NCBI GenBank assembly: GCA_028023455.1 | Contig: JAQFVV010000206.1 | Span: 1,843,361 to 1,907,360 of the forward strand | Length of the DNA stretch: 64,000 nucleotides | Direction of reading: 5' to 3' | DNA from: Epiperipatus broadwayi | Lineage: Eukaryota > Onychophora > Udeonychophora > Euonychophora > Peripatidae | In this document: positions 46,590 to 58,453 of the stretch, piece by piece | Layout of the letters: the number at the start of each line of letters is the position of its first letter | Numbering within the stretch: position 1 is the stretch's first letter | Translations under genes and position numbers: made by a program | The notes under the pieces: generated by a model | What the model was told of the DNA's origin: nothing | The model's input: only the letters and a program-made list of their open reading frames with translations | The model's database searches: none

Positions 46590-47930
46590 GTACCTACAAC
46601 TGCAGATCACTTTCGGGTGAATGAATTGGAAGAAAAACTATCTGATATTAAATGAGGCATCATTGTATGTTGTGAAGTTACAAGATAAGATAAAGAGATA
46701 ATTGGTTTTAAAATGCAGATATACAAAGTTATAAATATTGGATACACAAATGGAGTAGGATTCATATATAAATTAAAAGTGAATAAACAACATTGTGTAT
46801 ATTATTTATATATGGGACATAGCATCCTGAATAGTTATTCAAATTAAAGATACCAAATGCAGATATTTCAGACTTATGCCCGAACACGTTCTCATTGTGA
46901 TAGGAAAAAATAAAGGATTTTTCTGTAGGTATAAAAATTGTTTTGATCAGATAAACATATTAAAATTATCATAGAAGATATTAATAATAAAATTGATAAA
47001 TGATTAAAAAATAAAAGTTCTGTGAGAAACTTTTGTTATGGTAATAAAAAAGAAAGTGAACACTGGCTTATAGAGTTTGCAGAAAAAACTGTATATTATT
47101 AAAGCATCTAAATAAAAGTATAGCAGAATTGGATTATATTTTGATCAACACAAAATATATATTTCAAGATTGTAATGTTCTTGAAAGATTCAACACAAGT
47201 AATGATGGTCAATTAGTAATATGTAAAATACATATTAATGCAAAGCTAGAGAGACAAAAACTATTAAGACAATATTAGCAGTTGATATTCCTAATCTTCA
47301 GAAATTCCCCAATGAATTTAAATAAGAATTTCAAATCATTTAAAAATATCAAACTTCAAAGAATATTCATTCTTGAATGAAATTAATATGAAGATAGCTG
47401 ATCTTGTATTAAGAACTGCAAGAAAGAGAGTTAGTATTAAAAACCAGCAATTTATCAGTTAATTTCCTACTAAGACTAGTCAATGCATGAAAAAGAATAT
47501 GTTTTTTTTAAATGATCTATTGAAAAGAATTGAATATCTAAAGTTTTGTAAAATGGTATGAAAAAGATTTTAATAATGACATAAGAAAATATAATTGTGA
47601 ATTGGCATGGTAAAAATCTTAAAAATGTAAAACAACTACCTGGTATAAGTTGTTTCAAAAATAAGAAGGCAAAATGGGACTATTTCTAAAAAAAGAGGTG
47701 ATATCATGAAATGTGTGAAAGAGTACTATAAAGAGTTATATAGTAATAAAGGACAATGAATCCCTTACAATTACAACATTTTATGAATTGCAAAGAATTT
47801 TAAATGAAGAAATGAAACATGCAATTAAATTGTAAAAAAAAAGGGAAACTCTGCAGAAAAGGATGGATAAATTATTAATCAGATTTTTACAATCTATTCC
47901 ATCTTTTTATGAGAGGAGGGGGGTACACTG
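46590..47930 (+). pseudogene. RTE-like LINE relic: endonuclease and start of RT
   Basis: Fragments in shifting frames follow the order of an apurinic-type endonuclease domain of the kind often mis-annotated as craniofacial development protein 2: FRVNELEEKLSDIK, TNGVGFIYKLKVNKQH, QMQIFQTYARTRSHCD (the Y-A-P-T region), LIEFAEKT, IAELDYILINTKYIFQDC, VLERFNTSNDGQLVICKIHI and NAKLERQKLLRQY (the GSDHxLV region, degenerate). Then a linker with DIRKYNCELAW and the RT-proximal DNESLTITTFYELQRILNEE. Many stops and indels. It fades out near a G-run at 47920. The clade is inference. Confidence 0.75.
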
Positions 47931-48487
47931 TAGAAATATGATTAATAATTCATCCCTCTCTTAGGGATAACAAGATTCCTCTATATAACAATTTCAAAGA
48001 TATATTTTCTTTCTTGATAATAAGAGGACATGGTTTCTTGATGTAGAAAGTTAAAATAAACAAAATAATGGATTTCCTTAAATTGTGCCTTACCAAATTT
48101 CTAATGAAAACTAAACTATATATAACTTTCTTTAATCACTAAAATGTTATAAAATTACTCTCTCCTAATTTATATATCTACTCAGGGGGGAATTACTTTT
48201 CTAATTGGTGCTGAATAATTGTTAATTTTAGTTTCCATTATAGTATAATTTATTATAATGTTTTATGCAGCCAAATCAAAGAATCCCTTTACTATAATAA
48301 ATTCAAAAACATATTATTATAATTATTAAGTAGCAAAAGCTATTTTGCAACTATAGTTCTCCTACCTTGTATAAGCAATAATCAATAGATATCATGGTAG
48401 TACTTATTAAATCCCTATATATCTTATCCATATTATCTGATTAGTTTCATCAATAAGGTGTTTTGCATCTGACATCTATTGACTCAT
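47931..48487. other. Intron, no gene seen
   Basis: AT-rich intron between the LINE relic and the hAT element. Confidence 0.5.
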
Positions 48488-49405
48488 GTTTATAGCAGTG
48501 GTCTTCAACCTTTTCACACCTGCGGACCAGTAAAAGTAAGGATAAGATTTTGCGGACCAGCAGAAGTTTACAGATAAATTTTTATTTGGGGGGGCGGGGT
48601 GGTTTGAGAAATACGTTGTCATCACTGAGACAAAAGATAGACACAAAGTTATTTTTTTTGTTTGTTTTTATTTTTAAAAAAAGGTAACAGAAATTGGTTT
48701 TAAAAATAAAAGTTTTAGTATTTTAACGGTATACAAATAAAGCCAAAAAAAATATTGCCTTATAGGCCAAAAAAAAGTGGGCGTATTTTTAAACAAAAAA
48801 AAAAGAAAACGAAACTTGAAAAAGTCAAAAGCTTTGATCTTACTTTATTTTGGGGTGGTGGGAGTGTATTGAGAAATACTTTGCAAAAGTTAGAAACAGA
48901 ACTTATTTTTTGGTTTTTATTTTTAAAAAAAGGTAATAAAAATTGATTTCCAAAATAAAAAGTTAAAGCCAAAAAAAAATCACCTTATAGCCAAAAAAAA
49001 CACTAAAAATGAAATATTAAAAGAGAGAGTGGAAAAAATTTAAGAGATCAAAAAAAGTCACGTTACATTTTATTGTTTTAACAATGCTGACAAGCAGCCG
49101 TGATTGGCTATCAAAAGACAACTGGAGTTTGTGTAATAAAAAACTTTTTTCTACCCCCCCCCCCCATAAACATCTGTGATAAATAGAAAAACAAATTAAT
49201 TTATGTATGATTGATTAGATTTTGTGGTATTTTTGTTCTGTTTCTTTTTTTTTAATAAATGTGATGAAAAAATAAATAAAAATTGTTCATATTAATTAAA
49301 AGTTTAAAATCTTATTATTTTGTTATTATAAACTTTCTTACCAGTCTAGCTGCGGACCGATAGACAACTTCTGTGGCCCGGTGGTTGAAGACCACTGGTT
49401 TATAG
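48488..49405. mobile_element. hAT-type non-autonomous transposon, 902 bp, perfect 8-bp TSD
   Basis: The element is at 48496-49397. Ends: CAGTGGTCTTCAACC and GGTTGAAGACCACTG, perfect inverted repeats of 15 bp. It is flanked by GTTTATAG at 48488-48495 and 49398-49405. Subterminal TGCGGACC motifs occur near both ends. Inside there are A-rich and G/C homopolymer runs and an internal partial duplication (GGGGTGGTTTGAGAAATAC and a similar GGGTGGTGGGAGTG zone). No transposase. It differs from the hAT element at 7.3 kb in its termini, so it is a separate family. Confidence 0.95.
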
Positions 49406-51934
49406 CATAGTGGAAAAATTGGAGAAGGAAAAATAGATTTGCTATTTAAAAATAAGATAGGCAGAGGTCATGTGATGTTTTGTTGGTATTATGGATAATT
49501 ATTGATAGTGTTTTCAATTGTTTTTATTGTATTTTTTATCAATATTAACAAACTTTTTTAAAGTATCAATGTTCATAATTAAATATCTTCATAATAAATT
49601 CACATTTTAGTAACTACTGTAATTATTATTTTTTTTAATATTTTTTATTCCTAATTTTTTTTATAATTTTTTCTACACACATCACAGCTTTACATACCTA
49701 CTTAAATCTGCAATCTCTTATAAATATTGCCTTATAAAAATGTGGTAGTCTTAATTTGTCTTGTGATCATTAATTCAAGTAATTATTATGACATATATAC
49801 TTTATACTACATGGATTAATATAAATAGTAATGTATAATATAAAAGTGCCATATTTGTGGAACAATAAAATTCTTGCAAAATAAAATTAAAAAATAGGCT
49901 TTTAAAATTCATTTAAACTTTAAATATAATTAATTATTAACAACTTTAAATGCTTTATACTTCATTAACTGTAAAATAAATATGTAGACATGGCAAGATT
50001 TCATATAACCAAAGGAAATTTAATGTTAATATTACAATTTCATAATTTTTTCAAATTTTTAAAAAAAAATTTAAAAAATAAGAATAACATTGATCAGATC
50101 TTTTCTGCCCATTAAATAATTTGTTTAATGTTTATTATATTAATCAGTGGGATCAAATATATTACAGCTAAATGTTCTGCTGATTATTGTTTGATTAATC
50201 ATGAATTGTCACCCTCGATGATGATGTGTTAAAGAAAATTTAACAATATGATGAAAATATAAACATGTACCTTATTAAAATTGTCCATTAGCTGAATAAA
50301 AATAGATATATCATTAAATTATATTTAGCAGAGTAATTTTTATAATTCAATGACCATAAAAATTAATGATGATAAACTATTATTCTCACATTCACCCCAA
50401 AATGCAACTAATTGTGTCAAAAGAATTCAATGATCTAATACAAATATATAAACTTTAGAAAATAAGTGCAATGAACTAAAGAAAATGCATTCCATGTTAT
50501 AATGCTCTTCAATCAGTAATTCTTCAAATAATGATGGAGTGAATTATTAAAAGAAACATATGTATATGTTAAAAAGTATTTTAAAAATTATAAATTTGGC
50601 AGGCTACAAATTTTATACTATATATATAGAATAAGTATAATAAAATTAAATGTAGAATTTTATCATTTTATATTGAAACCTATTCATAAGTAACAAATCT
50701 CCTCAAGTTAATACAGCAATTACTATTACCCAAATATAAGAAATTACTTTGTCTTAAAATATCATTTGTAAACTTTCTTTATGTAAACATCTTTTTATGT
50801 AAATAGTATCTATTAAATTTTCACTTAATTAAAAGATAAAATATATATTTAATTAGAATTAAATAAAGTAAATGAAGTCAGTTTTCATTTCTACAGTCCA
50901 CTGTATGTTCTGCTATATTTTCTATTATAGACACATCCAACAAAAGACCCATTACACTGGGGAAAAACATACTTCCTTTTTTTTTTTATCTTTCATACTT
51001 TTAAATATCTATATTTTAAATTACAGAAATTAAAAGTGACTGTATTTTATCTACATGAAGATATATCTGTTGATCTAAATCATACTTTTCTTTTGTCTGC
51101 TTTCATTATTTAATAATTCTCTATAAGTTTTTCTCTAAGTTTATGTCATTCTACTTATTTGCAGCAACAATGGAATGGTTGAACCTTTAACTTATAATTA
51201 CATATTTTTAAACATAATTATATTATTACTGTCATTTACACACCAACCTTATTTGCAACATGTTATTTCCTCTTTCTCCATTGCATTTGTGAAAAATTAA
51301 TGTTTTTATGTAGTAATCAACTTTTAAAACTTGTAGATCAATACATTGCATCCGTTAGAATTTTTGTTTTTTATAAAAATTACAATATTTATTTTCATTA
51401 TTATTTTTAATCTATTTATACTTATTCAATTAGTATTACTTTAATTCTAAAATAACTTATAATACACTTTAAATGTATATACATTGAAAGTGTATTATAA
51501 GTATTACGATCAATTGGCGGCGAAGTAAATTATTCATTATATAAATATCTTATGTAAATTTTGAGTTTTTACTTAAGATCAGTTTCATATTATTAAAGTT
51601 TTAGATACTTAAGGTAATGTTAAAAATAAAATTAATTAAAAAACTAAAAATATAAAAGTTATATATTTAAAATAGTGAGAATAATAAAAATTAATTGATT
51701 TAATAATAAATAAATGATTAAAAGTTAAAAAATGTAAAGTGTAAAATATATTAAGGTTACTATATAAAGATTTAGATAAAGAATAATAAATTTAATATTT
51801 AAAAATTTATTAAAAAATTATATCTGTATATAAATATACTAGTATTATGTACAATATATTATGTAAAGAATTATATACAATGTATTACATACTTCATTAT
51901 ATATGTAGTTATTAATTATGTGATCATATATATT
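49406..51934. other. Intron, very AT-rich, no gene seen
   Basis: The only structure noted is a perfect 16-bp inverted repeat, ACTTATAATACACTTT at 51455-51470 against 51487-51502, with a 16-bp loop. Confidence 0.5.
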
Positions 51935-52020
51935 TGAATATTGTAGCTCTGATGAAGACTGCTGGTCAGTCAAAACTGTAAGAAAATATTATCAATGAAT
52001 AAATTTTACTGTATTTTAAA
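51935..52020 (+). repeat. Penelope-like or retrozyme 3' tail with hammerhead-like relic
   Basis: It contains CTGATGA (51949-51955), then a 5-bp stem GACTG..CAGTC, then AAAAC in place of GAAAC, then CTGTA. AATATT occurs on both sides at the place of an outer stem I. Order and spacing mimic the R1 hammerhead, but the G of GAAA is lost. Such a CTGATGAAG...AAAC tail is common at the 3' ends of Penelope-like and related elements. Degenerate. Confidence 0.45.
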
Positions 52021-52989
52021 AAGTGAATAAAGAAACGTATATTAAATGCCATTATATGAAGAAAACACTTTACTATGAATTAGCACTGACAAGATGATAA
52101 CTCATCATCCAACTATATTAAATGTTAGGAGTGATATTGAGATGAATAGCAAGATGACACTGGGTAAAACTCTGAAGTTTTGGTCAAATATTGAATGAAC
52201 TTTCTAGAAGATCACTGAGGCAGTTCAGCAAAAATTGCATTTCTTTAGCTAGTTTATACATCTGGGGCTTTTAGATTATAGCTTTCTTGTGGATATCTCT
52301 GATTTCAGATTTCATTTAAAATTTATTTTGGAATGACTTGTTGAGCTATAAATATTTTTATTTTATTTTGATATGATTTGGATTTTTTTAACTCTTAGTC
52401 TTAATTTAGATTTTCACAATTAATTTACATATTTTTGTCACAATTAGAGTTTGTGCTTGTGCTTAAGACTTGAAAGTAGGATTTTTAGAAATAGAACTTG
52501 TCCACTATAATCTAAAAATCTTAATGTGTGATTTTGGATATTATTTATATTTGATTATTATAGTTATCCAATTTTTTTTTTTAATGACTGGAATCTGCAT
52601 ATGAATTAAGCTTTATTTATCAAGATCTTTTTTTTAAAAAAATAAAGGATTTTTCAAGTATGTTTATTTTCTGACTGAAATTAATTGGTAATTATTGAAA
52701 ATCAACATTTATATTTATTCATTTTTAGTCAGTAAGTAGATATTTAAATATTTTAACTGGAGAATAGGATTACCAGACACATCTAGATAAATCACTTAGC
52801 ATGGGCCCTAAATAACAAACATGTTTGAAATTTGGTAAAAATAGTTGTCATACACATCATTGGCATTAATAATCATAATTGTATGTTTATATTGGACTAT
52901 TTCCATCATCTAATATGAGTACTGAATGTCTTTAGAAAAATTTAACTTTATTTAAATATTCCAAATACATTTAACTGTTAGTAATAGCA
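52021..52989. other. Intron, no gene seen
   Basis: AT-rich intron with no recognisable content. Confidence 0.5.
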
Positions 52990-53192
52990 CATCAAACAGG
53001 TTAGTATATGGACAATGTTTCAGGAAGTGTTATTCTCCCCTCTCCTTCAGATATTGCTAGCCTGACTAGTGGCAATACTAGCATAGAATTTGAACTTGGA
53101 TTCTTAGATTTTTGAATATTGAATTTTAATGTAATGCTCTAACCAACTGAGCCATCCTGCCAAGGGCAACAGTCATTAGAAATTTCATATAC
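52990..53192 (-). repeat. tRNA-like module plus decayed hammerhead, 3' of a Penelope-like ORF
   Basis: On minus, 53161-53071 folds like a tRNA end. The acceptor strands GGCAGGA and TATTGCC pair at six of seven positions, with a D arm GCTC..GAGC in TGGCTCAGTTGGTTAGAGC (a good A box). AGTTCAAATTC stands at the T-loop position. Anticodon and T stems are poor, so it is a tRNA-derived module, not a gene. Further on (53055-53000) CTGAAGGAGAG ... CTTCCTGAAACATTGTCC looks like a hammerhead whose CTGATGA lost three bases. Stem II AGGA/TCCT, GAAAC and a GTC triplet remain. Confidence 0.55.
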
Positions 53193-53720
53193 TTATCTAT
53201 GAGGTTCCTCCTGATTTCTCCACTTTTTCCTAAGAGCAAAGTTGATTAGTGGTTTCCATACATTATGTATAGTCACACTAGGTTGGCTTATGGAATTGTT
53301 TGCCATTGTTATGTGAGCAGCATCTTTAAGTTTTCGTCTTAGTACCTTTTCTGCTCTATCCAATATTTTTATATTTTCCCAATTGAACATATGTTCATTG
53401 GGATGTACATGGTCTGCTACCTTAGACACATTTGTTTTCTCTCTTCTGATCATCAGTTTGTGTTCTTGCAAGTGCTTTTCAATGGGATGACTGGTCTCAC
53501 CAACATATGTGCTTCCACATTCATGTCATTTCATAGATGCAGTTTTTTTCTTTTCAGCATTTCATGTTTAGTCTTTGTAAATGTTAAAATTCCTCATAGT
53601 GTGATATGGCTCTAGAAAGTTATTCTGATGTTATACTGAATGCAGATTTTCTTTAATTTGTCTGCTATTTTTGGAATGTATTCTTGTATGAGTAATGTTA
53701 GTCCATGTAGCATAGTAATT
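53193..53720 (-). pseudogene. Penelope-like element relic with GIY-YIG endonuclease
   Basis: On minus: YIPKIADKLKKICIQYNIRI, typical of the linker between RT and endonuclease in Penelope-like elements. After frame breaks comes ECGSTYVGETSHPIEKHLQE (about 53464-53522). This carries CGxxYVGET, the form of the GIY-YIG motif in this class. It continues as VADHVHPNEHMFNWENIKIL and DRAEKVLRRKLKDAAHI, the conserved H-x-N-H-x-(F/I)-x-W and R..K..E(D)A-x-xI stretch. It ends at 53193. Stops and the missing RT show it is dead. Penelope-like elements are retroelements combining RT and GIY-YIG. Confidence 0.85.
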
Positions 53721-54251
53721 TGGCATCTTGTTACATTTTGTTGAAAAAACATTTTCCCCAAACATCTTTTGCTTTTTGACTTTGGGATGAAGTCACATCA
53801 TTTTCTAGAATAGAAATTATTTTTCCAATATACTGATTTGCTTCAACAACTACATATATTATGTGATAAAATTAGTATTTAACATCTAATATCTAGATAA
53901 GATTTAAGCACTGATTGATCTAAATATCTGCAGCAGAAATAACTCACATGAATCAATGTTAGGTTCAGGTTTGGCCTTTGATTTGAAAAAAAAAAGTATA
54001 ATTTTTTAATCACATAATTCAATCTCATAGACCAATAGTCATTAAGTATAGATCTTTTTAGTATTTTCTTGTGCTAGATATCCCAGTAAATATCGTACTT
54101 TGTTTTGGTTATTAATATAAAAGTCAAAGTTTGACTTCAATCTATAATAACTATCTTTTTTTTAAAATGGCATTTGTAAACTTGTGTTGACATTTTAATA
54201 GAATAAAACTTAATGTTTAAATTAATTTCTACCATTATATGTATATTTTAG
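53721..54251. other. Intron before exon G, no gene seen
   Basis: AT-rich intron. The RT part of the Penelope-like relic may extend in here on minus, but I could not recognise it. It ends in acceptor ATATTTTAG. Confidence 0.45.
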
Positions 54252-54322
54252 GTTGGAATGTTCCTAGGTAAAGTGGATGCTAATCTTATGAGGAGCTTAT
54301 ATGACAATAATGTTTATCAAAG
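54252..54322 (+). CDS. CACNA2D: CACNA2D exon G
   Basis: The 71-bp exon lies between acceptor TATATTTTAG and donor CAAAG|GTAAAC. It encodes VGMFLGKVDANLMRSLYDNN then VYQ, with two bases of an Arg codon left over. The (G/R)xFLG-(E/K)-V-D-x-x-(L/V)-M-x-x-L motif follows the LDDGGF motif in alpha2/delta proteins. It joins in phase 0 to exon F. Confidence 0.95.
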
Positions 54323-54411
54323 GTAAACATTTATATGAAAGGTTTTATTGTTTATGATTTTTAATATTATTTGATTCTAAAAATATTTTTTTATATGTAT
54401 GGTTTTTATAG

Positions 54412-54490
54412 AGAAGAAGATTACAACTATGAAGCGATTTGTCCTAATGTTAATACAGGGATAAGTTCAGGCCCACGATCTGTCTTTATA
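54412..54490 (+). CDS. CACNA2D: CACNA2D exon H
   Basis: The 79-bp exon lies between acceptor GGTTTTTATAG and donor TTTATA|GTAAGT. One base completes Arg; EEDYNYEAICPNVNTGISSG and PRSVFI follow. The YDYxA(I/M)C motif is conserved across the family, with the Cys in the conserved C-terminal disulfide set. The GPRSVF stretch favours the alpha2delta-1/2 group. The intron before it is 89 bp. Confidence 0.95.
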
Positions 54491-55275
54491 GTAAGTATGC
54501 ACAAGGTATTTTCAGAGGTTTTAAAAACTTTTAATAAAATGGAAAAATCTCATAATAATGGAAAGGCTTCATAATTTTGTGGTTATTTCATATTTATGAC
54601 AAATCCATCAACTCATGTTTGAATCTTGTTATATTTTGGAAAATGTTTAAAGTATCCATGCTTTTTTCCTATGTAATCAGCCCAACCTATCATTCAATAT
54701 TAGTGTATAAACAGAAAGTTAATTATTTTTAGCTAAAGGATATGAGTTATAAGTAATCTGTGTGGTCTGAAGTAAGTTGATATTATTGATCTAAAGCAAA
54801 AATTTGCTTATTATATTTATTCTTTTAACAAAAGCTTTTTATTCCATTATGTATGTGTGTGTCTGGATTATTATAGTAGTTATTCATGCACTATTCATAA
54901 TATTTGGAAGGTATTAAGACATGTTGTAGCTCATGATAGTAGAGTTTAGCTCCAATATTTATACCTTACTCTAAATAGCATTAAAATGAGGTTTGATTGA
55001 AATAAGGAACATTTGTCAATATTTATTTTCCAATTGGAGATTTTAATTAAATCATTATGATGGATTTTATGTGAATACCCAACTATTGGTAGCATTGTAA
55101 TTTATAAGTAATCACCTTATTAATTCTAAAACAGAAAAGAAAAAGTAATCAGGGACTTAATGATTGAAGTCTTCGCTATGTTTATTTAATATAAAATGCC
55201 ATACTTTTGTCCAATTACTGGCATCAGAATGTTTTTTCACTTATAGATATCATAGTAAATAATTTGTCTTTAAAA
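54491..55275. other. Intron start, no gene seen
   Basis: AT-rich intron after the GTAAGT donor of exon H. No recognised structure. Confidence 0.5.
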
Positions 55276-57417
55276 TACACCTAGACCTTATTTAACGATT
55301 GGCTACTTAGTGATATTTCACAATAGCGATCATCATCAATTTTGCCCACTGATTTACAATTAATTATTCACTATAACGATCGGGAAAATTAATTTTTTGT
55401 AAAAAATTTTGGCACATCTTGAATTTTGCGTCACTGATGATGTCAGAGAATAGGTATTTTAAAGTCATTTTATCCAAAAAACAATTGACTTATAACAAAT
55501 ATAAAATAAAAGAAAGATAAACTTAGCATATGTTTAAAAAAATTAGTACAGTTAGATTTTTTTTTCTTTTAAAATAAGTTGAATTTTTTTTTCTAAAGTT
55601 GACTGATTTACGATACGCATACACGTTTTGTTACTCTGGTGTACAGTAATAAGTCTTTATGTTCAATTAAATAATTTATAATTAAACATTGTTTTTTAAC
55701 ATGCCACCAAGTCCTTCTAGGAATACAATGTTAGTTTCAGGTCCCCTATATTAGGTGGAATTAAAAAAGGATAACGAAGCTTCACTGTAATATTTTGAAG
55801 CTAAACTGAGGGTAAACTCATTACCTTTAAGTGTTATTATCAAAATGAAGAAAACTTTTAGTTTTCTAACAGCAACAAGGTTTTAACTGACATCGTTGTG
55901 AAAACAGAAATGGCAGAGAACGTATCAAATCAAGTGCAGAATAGAGGGGGAAATGCGAGTCAAGAAAACAGCAATATGGATAAACAACTGATGGAAGAAG
56001 AGAATCCAGTTAACAAAGAGAGTACCTCAGGTGATTTGGACTATATGACACCCAAAATATCACAAAGGAAAGAGAAAGCGAATGTCGATGAAAGCTTCAA
56101 CAGCGTTATCTAAAAAGCGAAACCGATTAATAAAAGTTTAAAATTGAAAACATTATCTAAAAGTGAATCAGATTAATAAGAACAAATCTATAAAATCAAA
56201 ATTTGAAACTAATGAGAGAAGTAAGTCAAACAAATTATTTAATGTTAATAACCAAGAATTTAAGTATGAAGAGGCATTACAATCAAAGTATGGGGTAAAT
56301 AACGTTATGCAGAAGGCTTATAATGATATATTGGATTAACGGATGAGGAAGATGAAACAACTGTTTTAACTAAGTCACCTAATGAATAACTTTTAATAAT
56401 GATTGAGAAATTCAAGAAATAAAAGTGAACAATTCTTTTATCAAGATCATAACCACAGACAAATTCATTTGACAAACTGGATGCTATACACTTCAGCTAG
56501 AAATATTTTTGTAACAGTGATAGAGTTTTGTTGTAATATTTGAGGGCACAGGTCTGCACTCCTCATTTCTTTCACAGGGGTTGATGATGGCGGTCATTAG
56601 GGGTCTGGTTTGTGGGTGTGGGCTGTTGACGATTATTGCTGCTTCTGGAATACCTGCCAGGAGGGTACAGGGTCAAAGTTTTCAGCATCTTTCCTGCTCT
56701 GATGGGCTGCTGTGCTCCCTTGATGGATTGTTTTTGGGCAGTGCAGATCTGTGCTCGTCCATATATAGATACACATTGAGTAAGGTTATACAACCCTTTT
56801 GTGGATATGTTATTTATCGAGCATATGTACTTCGTTTTTACCTTGTAACATTGAACACTGTAATATCATGTAGCGGGTGATCAGTCACCTGTGTTTTTTT
56901 TACCTTAATAAAAAAAAAACTTTGTTTTTAATTTTAATAATTTCACATAAGTAATAAACATAAATGTACAGTACTAATGCATATATATATATATGCGCTA
57001 TTTACACAGATAATGAAGTTAGAATAAAGTGATTTTTTTTTAATGTACTTCAGTATGGATTTTTTTTTCATTACGATGAAAAACTTCTGCGGAAGAATAT
57101 AAAAACTTAAATTAAAATTTAGTTTCACTTTCTCTTTTTTTTTTTGTACTGTACTTTTTAAACAGAGAAAATATGCATTTTCCCCCTAATATAAAACTTT
57201 TCTTTTTAGATACTGTACATTTACACATACACTGCATTCGATAAATAATTTTTTAATATGTACTTTATTCCCAAGTTAGTGTAATTTTTTAGCTTTAGGA
57301 ACCGATCAATTTTTTCCCATAGACACCTATTGTAAATACGTATTCTGTATATGATATTCTTGCTTAACGATGAGTTCTGGAGAACCAATTGCCATCGCTA
57401 AGAAGGGTAAAGGTGTA
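55276..57417 (+). mobile_element. TA-flanked DNA transposon (pogo/Tigger-like ends), 2138 bp
   Basis: The element spans 55278-57415. The left end CACCTAGACCTTATTTAACG is mirrored by a right end that reads CACCTTTACCCTTCTTAGCG on minus. TA dinucleotides flank both. The ACGATxGGC-type subterminal motifs resemble pogo/Tigger elements. Inside, on plus, a start-like MPPSPSRNTM (about 55700) and an open frame 55898-56113 (KTEMAENVSNQVQNR start) may be transposase-derived, but I do not recognise DDE motifs. A GC-rich island lies at about 56540-56780. Superfamily is inference. Confidence 0.6.
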
Positions 57418-57676
57418 TATAATAAAATCTATAATCTTCAAAATCCCAACATATAAAATAAATAATAGCTATAGCCAGAAGAGGAAATTTTAAATCAATT
57501 AATTTAACTAATTGAGAATAAATAATCTGACTGATTTAAAATTCACTATCCTGCTTAAATTCATTATAATTATCTATTTAACAACAGATAGAGATAGGTG
57601 TGAACATGCTTTTATTTTAAAAATTAATGCATATTATAGCTAGAGGGCACATCAGTCACTTTTAAGATATTATGAT

Positions 57677-57852
57677 AGAAGAATAAATGCATTGATAAAG
57701 AATAGGGAGTTGGAGAGATGCAGAACTAATATGTAGAATAAAAAGTTTATATAAACAGGCAAAAAGAAGAATAAATGCATTGATAAAGAATAGGGAGTTG
57801 GAGAGATGCAGAACTAATATGTAGAATAAAAAGTTTATATAAACAGGCAAAA
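57677..57852 (+). repeat. Exact 88-bp tandem duplication
   Basis: Copy 1 (57677-57764) and copy 2 (57765-57852) read identically, starting AGAAGAATAAATGCATTGAT and ending AAACAGGCAAAA. The end overlaps the start of an R1 fragment. No differences were seen, so it is recent compared with the surrounding decay. Overlapping minus-strand frames here are by-products. Confidence 0.92.
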
Positions 57853-57912
57853 CTCTCCATACAGTAGTGCCACTCAGTGCAAGACAGAGTAATCAATGGA
57901 TTCCAGAGTTTA
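57841..57912 (-). mobile_element. R1 repeat fragment
   Basis: AACAGGCAAAACTCTCCATA followed by CAGTAGTGCCACTCAGTGC matches the end of the R1 units at 15.9-17.5 kb. Only about 70 bp remain; the hammerhead part is missing. Confidence 0.85.
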
Positions 57913-58453
57913 TATACATATAGAAGTAAACAGAATATTGGGTGCAAGTTTCTTTATGATAATAGGAAAGTAGTTTACTGTTTAAGGCTCGAACAGGATC
58001 ATTATCAACAAAGGAATATATAAATGGAAAAATGTGGGTGATTTAGTCTGCAAGTTGTGTAAGGAAGGCATATAAAATATTAGTCATCATTGAATGTAAA
58101 TGCTTGAAAGCAGAAAGGGTACAAATGAAGAATAAATATAAACAAAGTGATTGTACAGAACAATGGGTTATTGGTTTTTATGCTGAGGTTGGGAAAAGAT
58201 AAGGAGGATTTAGATATAATGGCTATGGGGTTGACAAAGATTATGTTGTGGAAATGGGATGGAGCAGGATGGAAAAGAATATGGGAAAACTTAGGATGGG
58301 GAATGGAAAGAGAAGATTAAGGTGGCTTACAGGTTTCTCTGGATATAGTGGCTGAGAGATTCTTGACTCCATATAAGGAGAAGTCACAGTTCATCACATC
58401 ATTATTCTATATTGTTGCACATATTATCAGCACTGTAAGTATGTATCTTTATA
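57913..58453. other. Intron, purine-rich stretch, no gene identified
   Basis: 58190-58330 is G- and A-rich compared with its surroundings (GGGATGGAGCAGGATGG). Short frames give unrecognised peptides. It may be old transposon coding sequence. Nothing definite. Confidence 0.4.

Noticed and set aside
53071-53161. Possible functional tRNA gene on minus
   Set aside because: Acceptor and D arm pair, but the anticodon arm and T stem do not, and it lies between transposon modules. Called a tRNA-derived module.
54371-54574. 67-codon frame overlapping exon H
   Set aside because: The part outside 54412-54490 is intron; a canonical GTAAGT donor follows at 54491.
57662-57947. Repeat array that could suggest a CRISPR or satellite
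   Set aside because: Just two identical 88-bp units without spacers in an animal intron; a simple tandem duplication.
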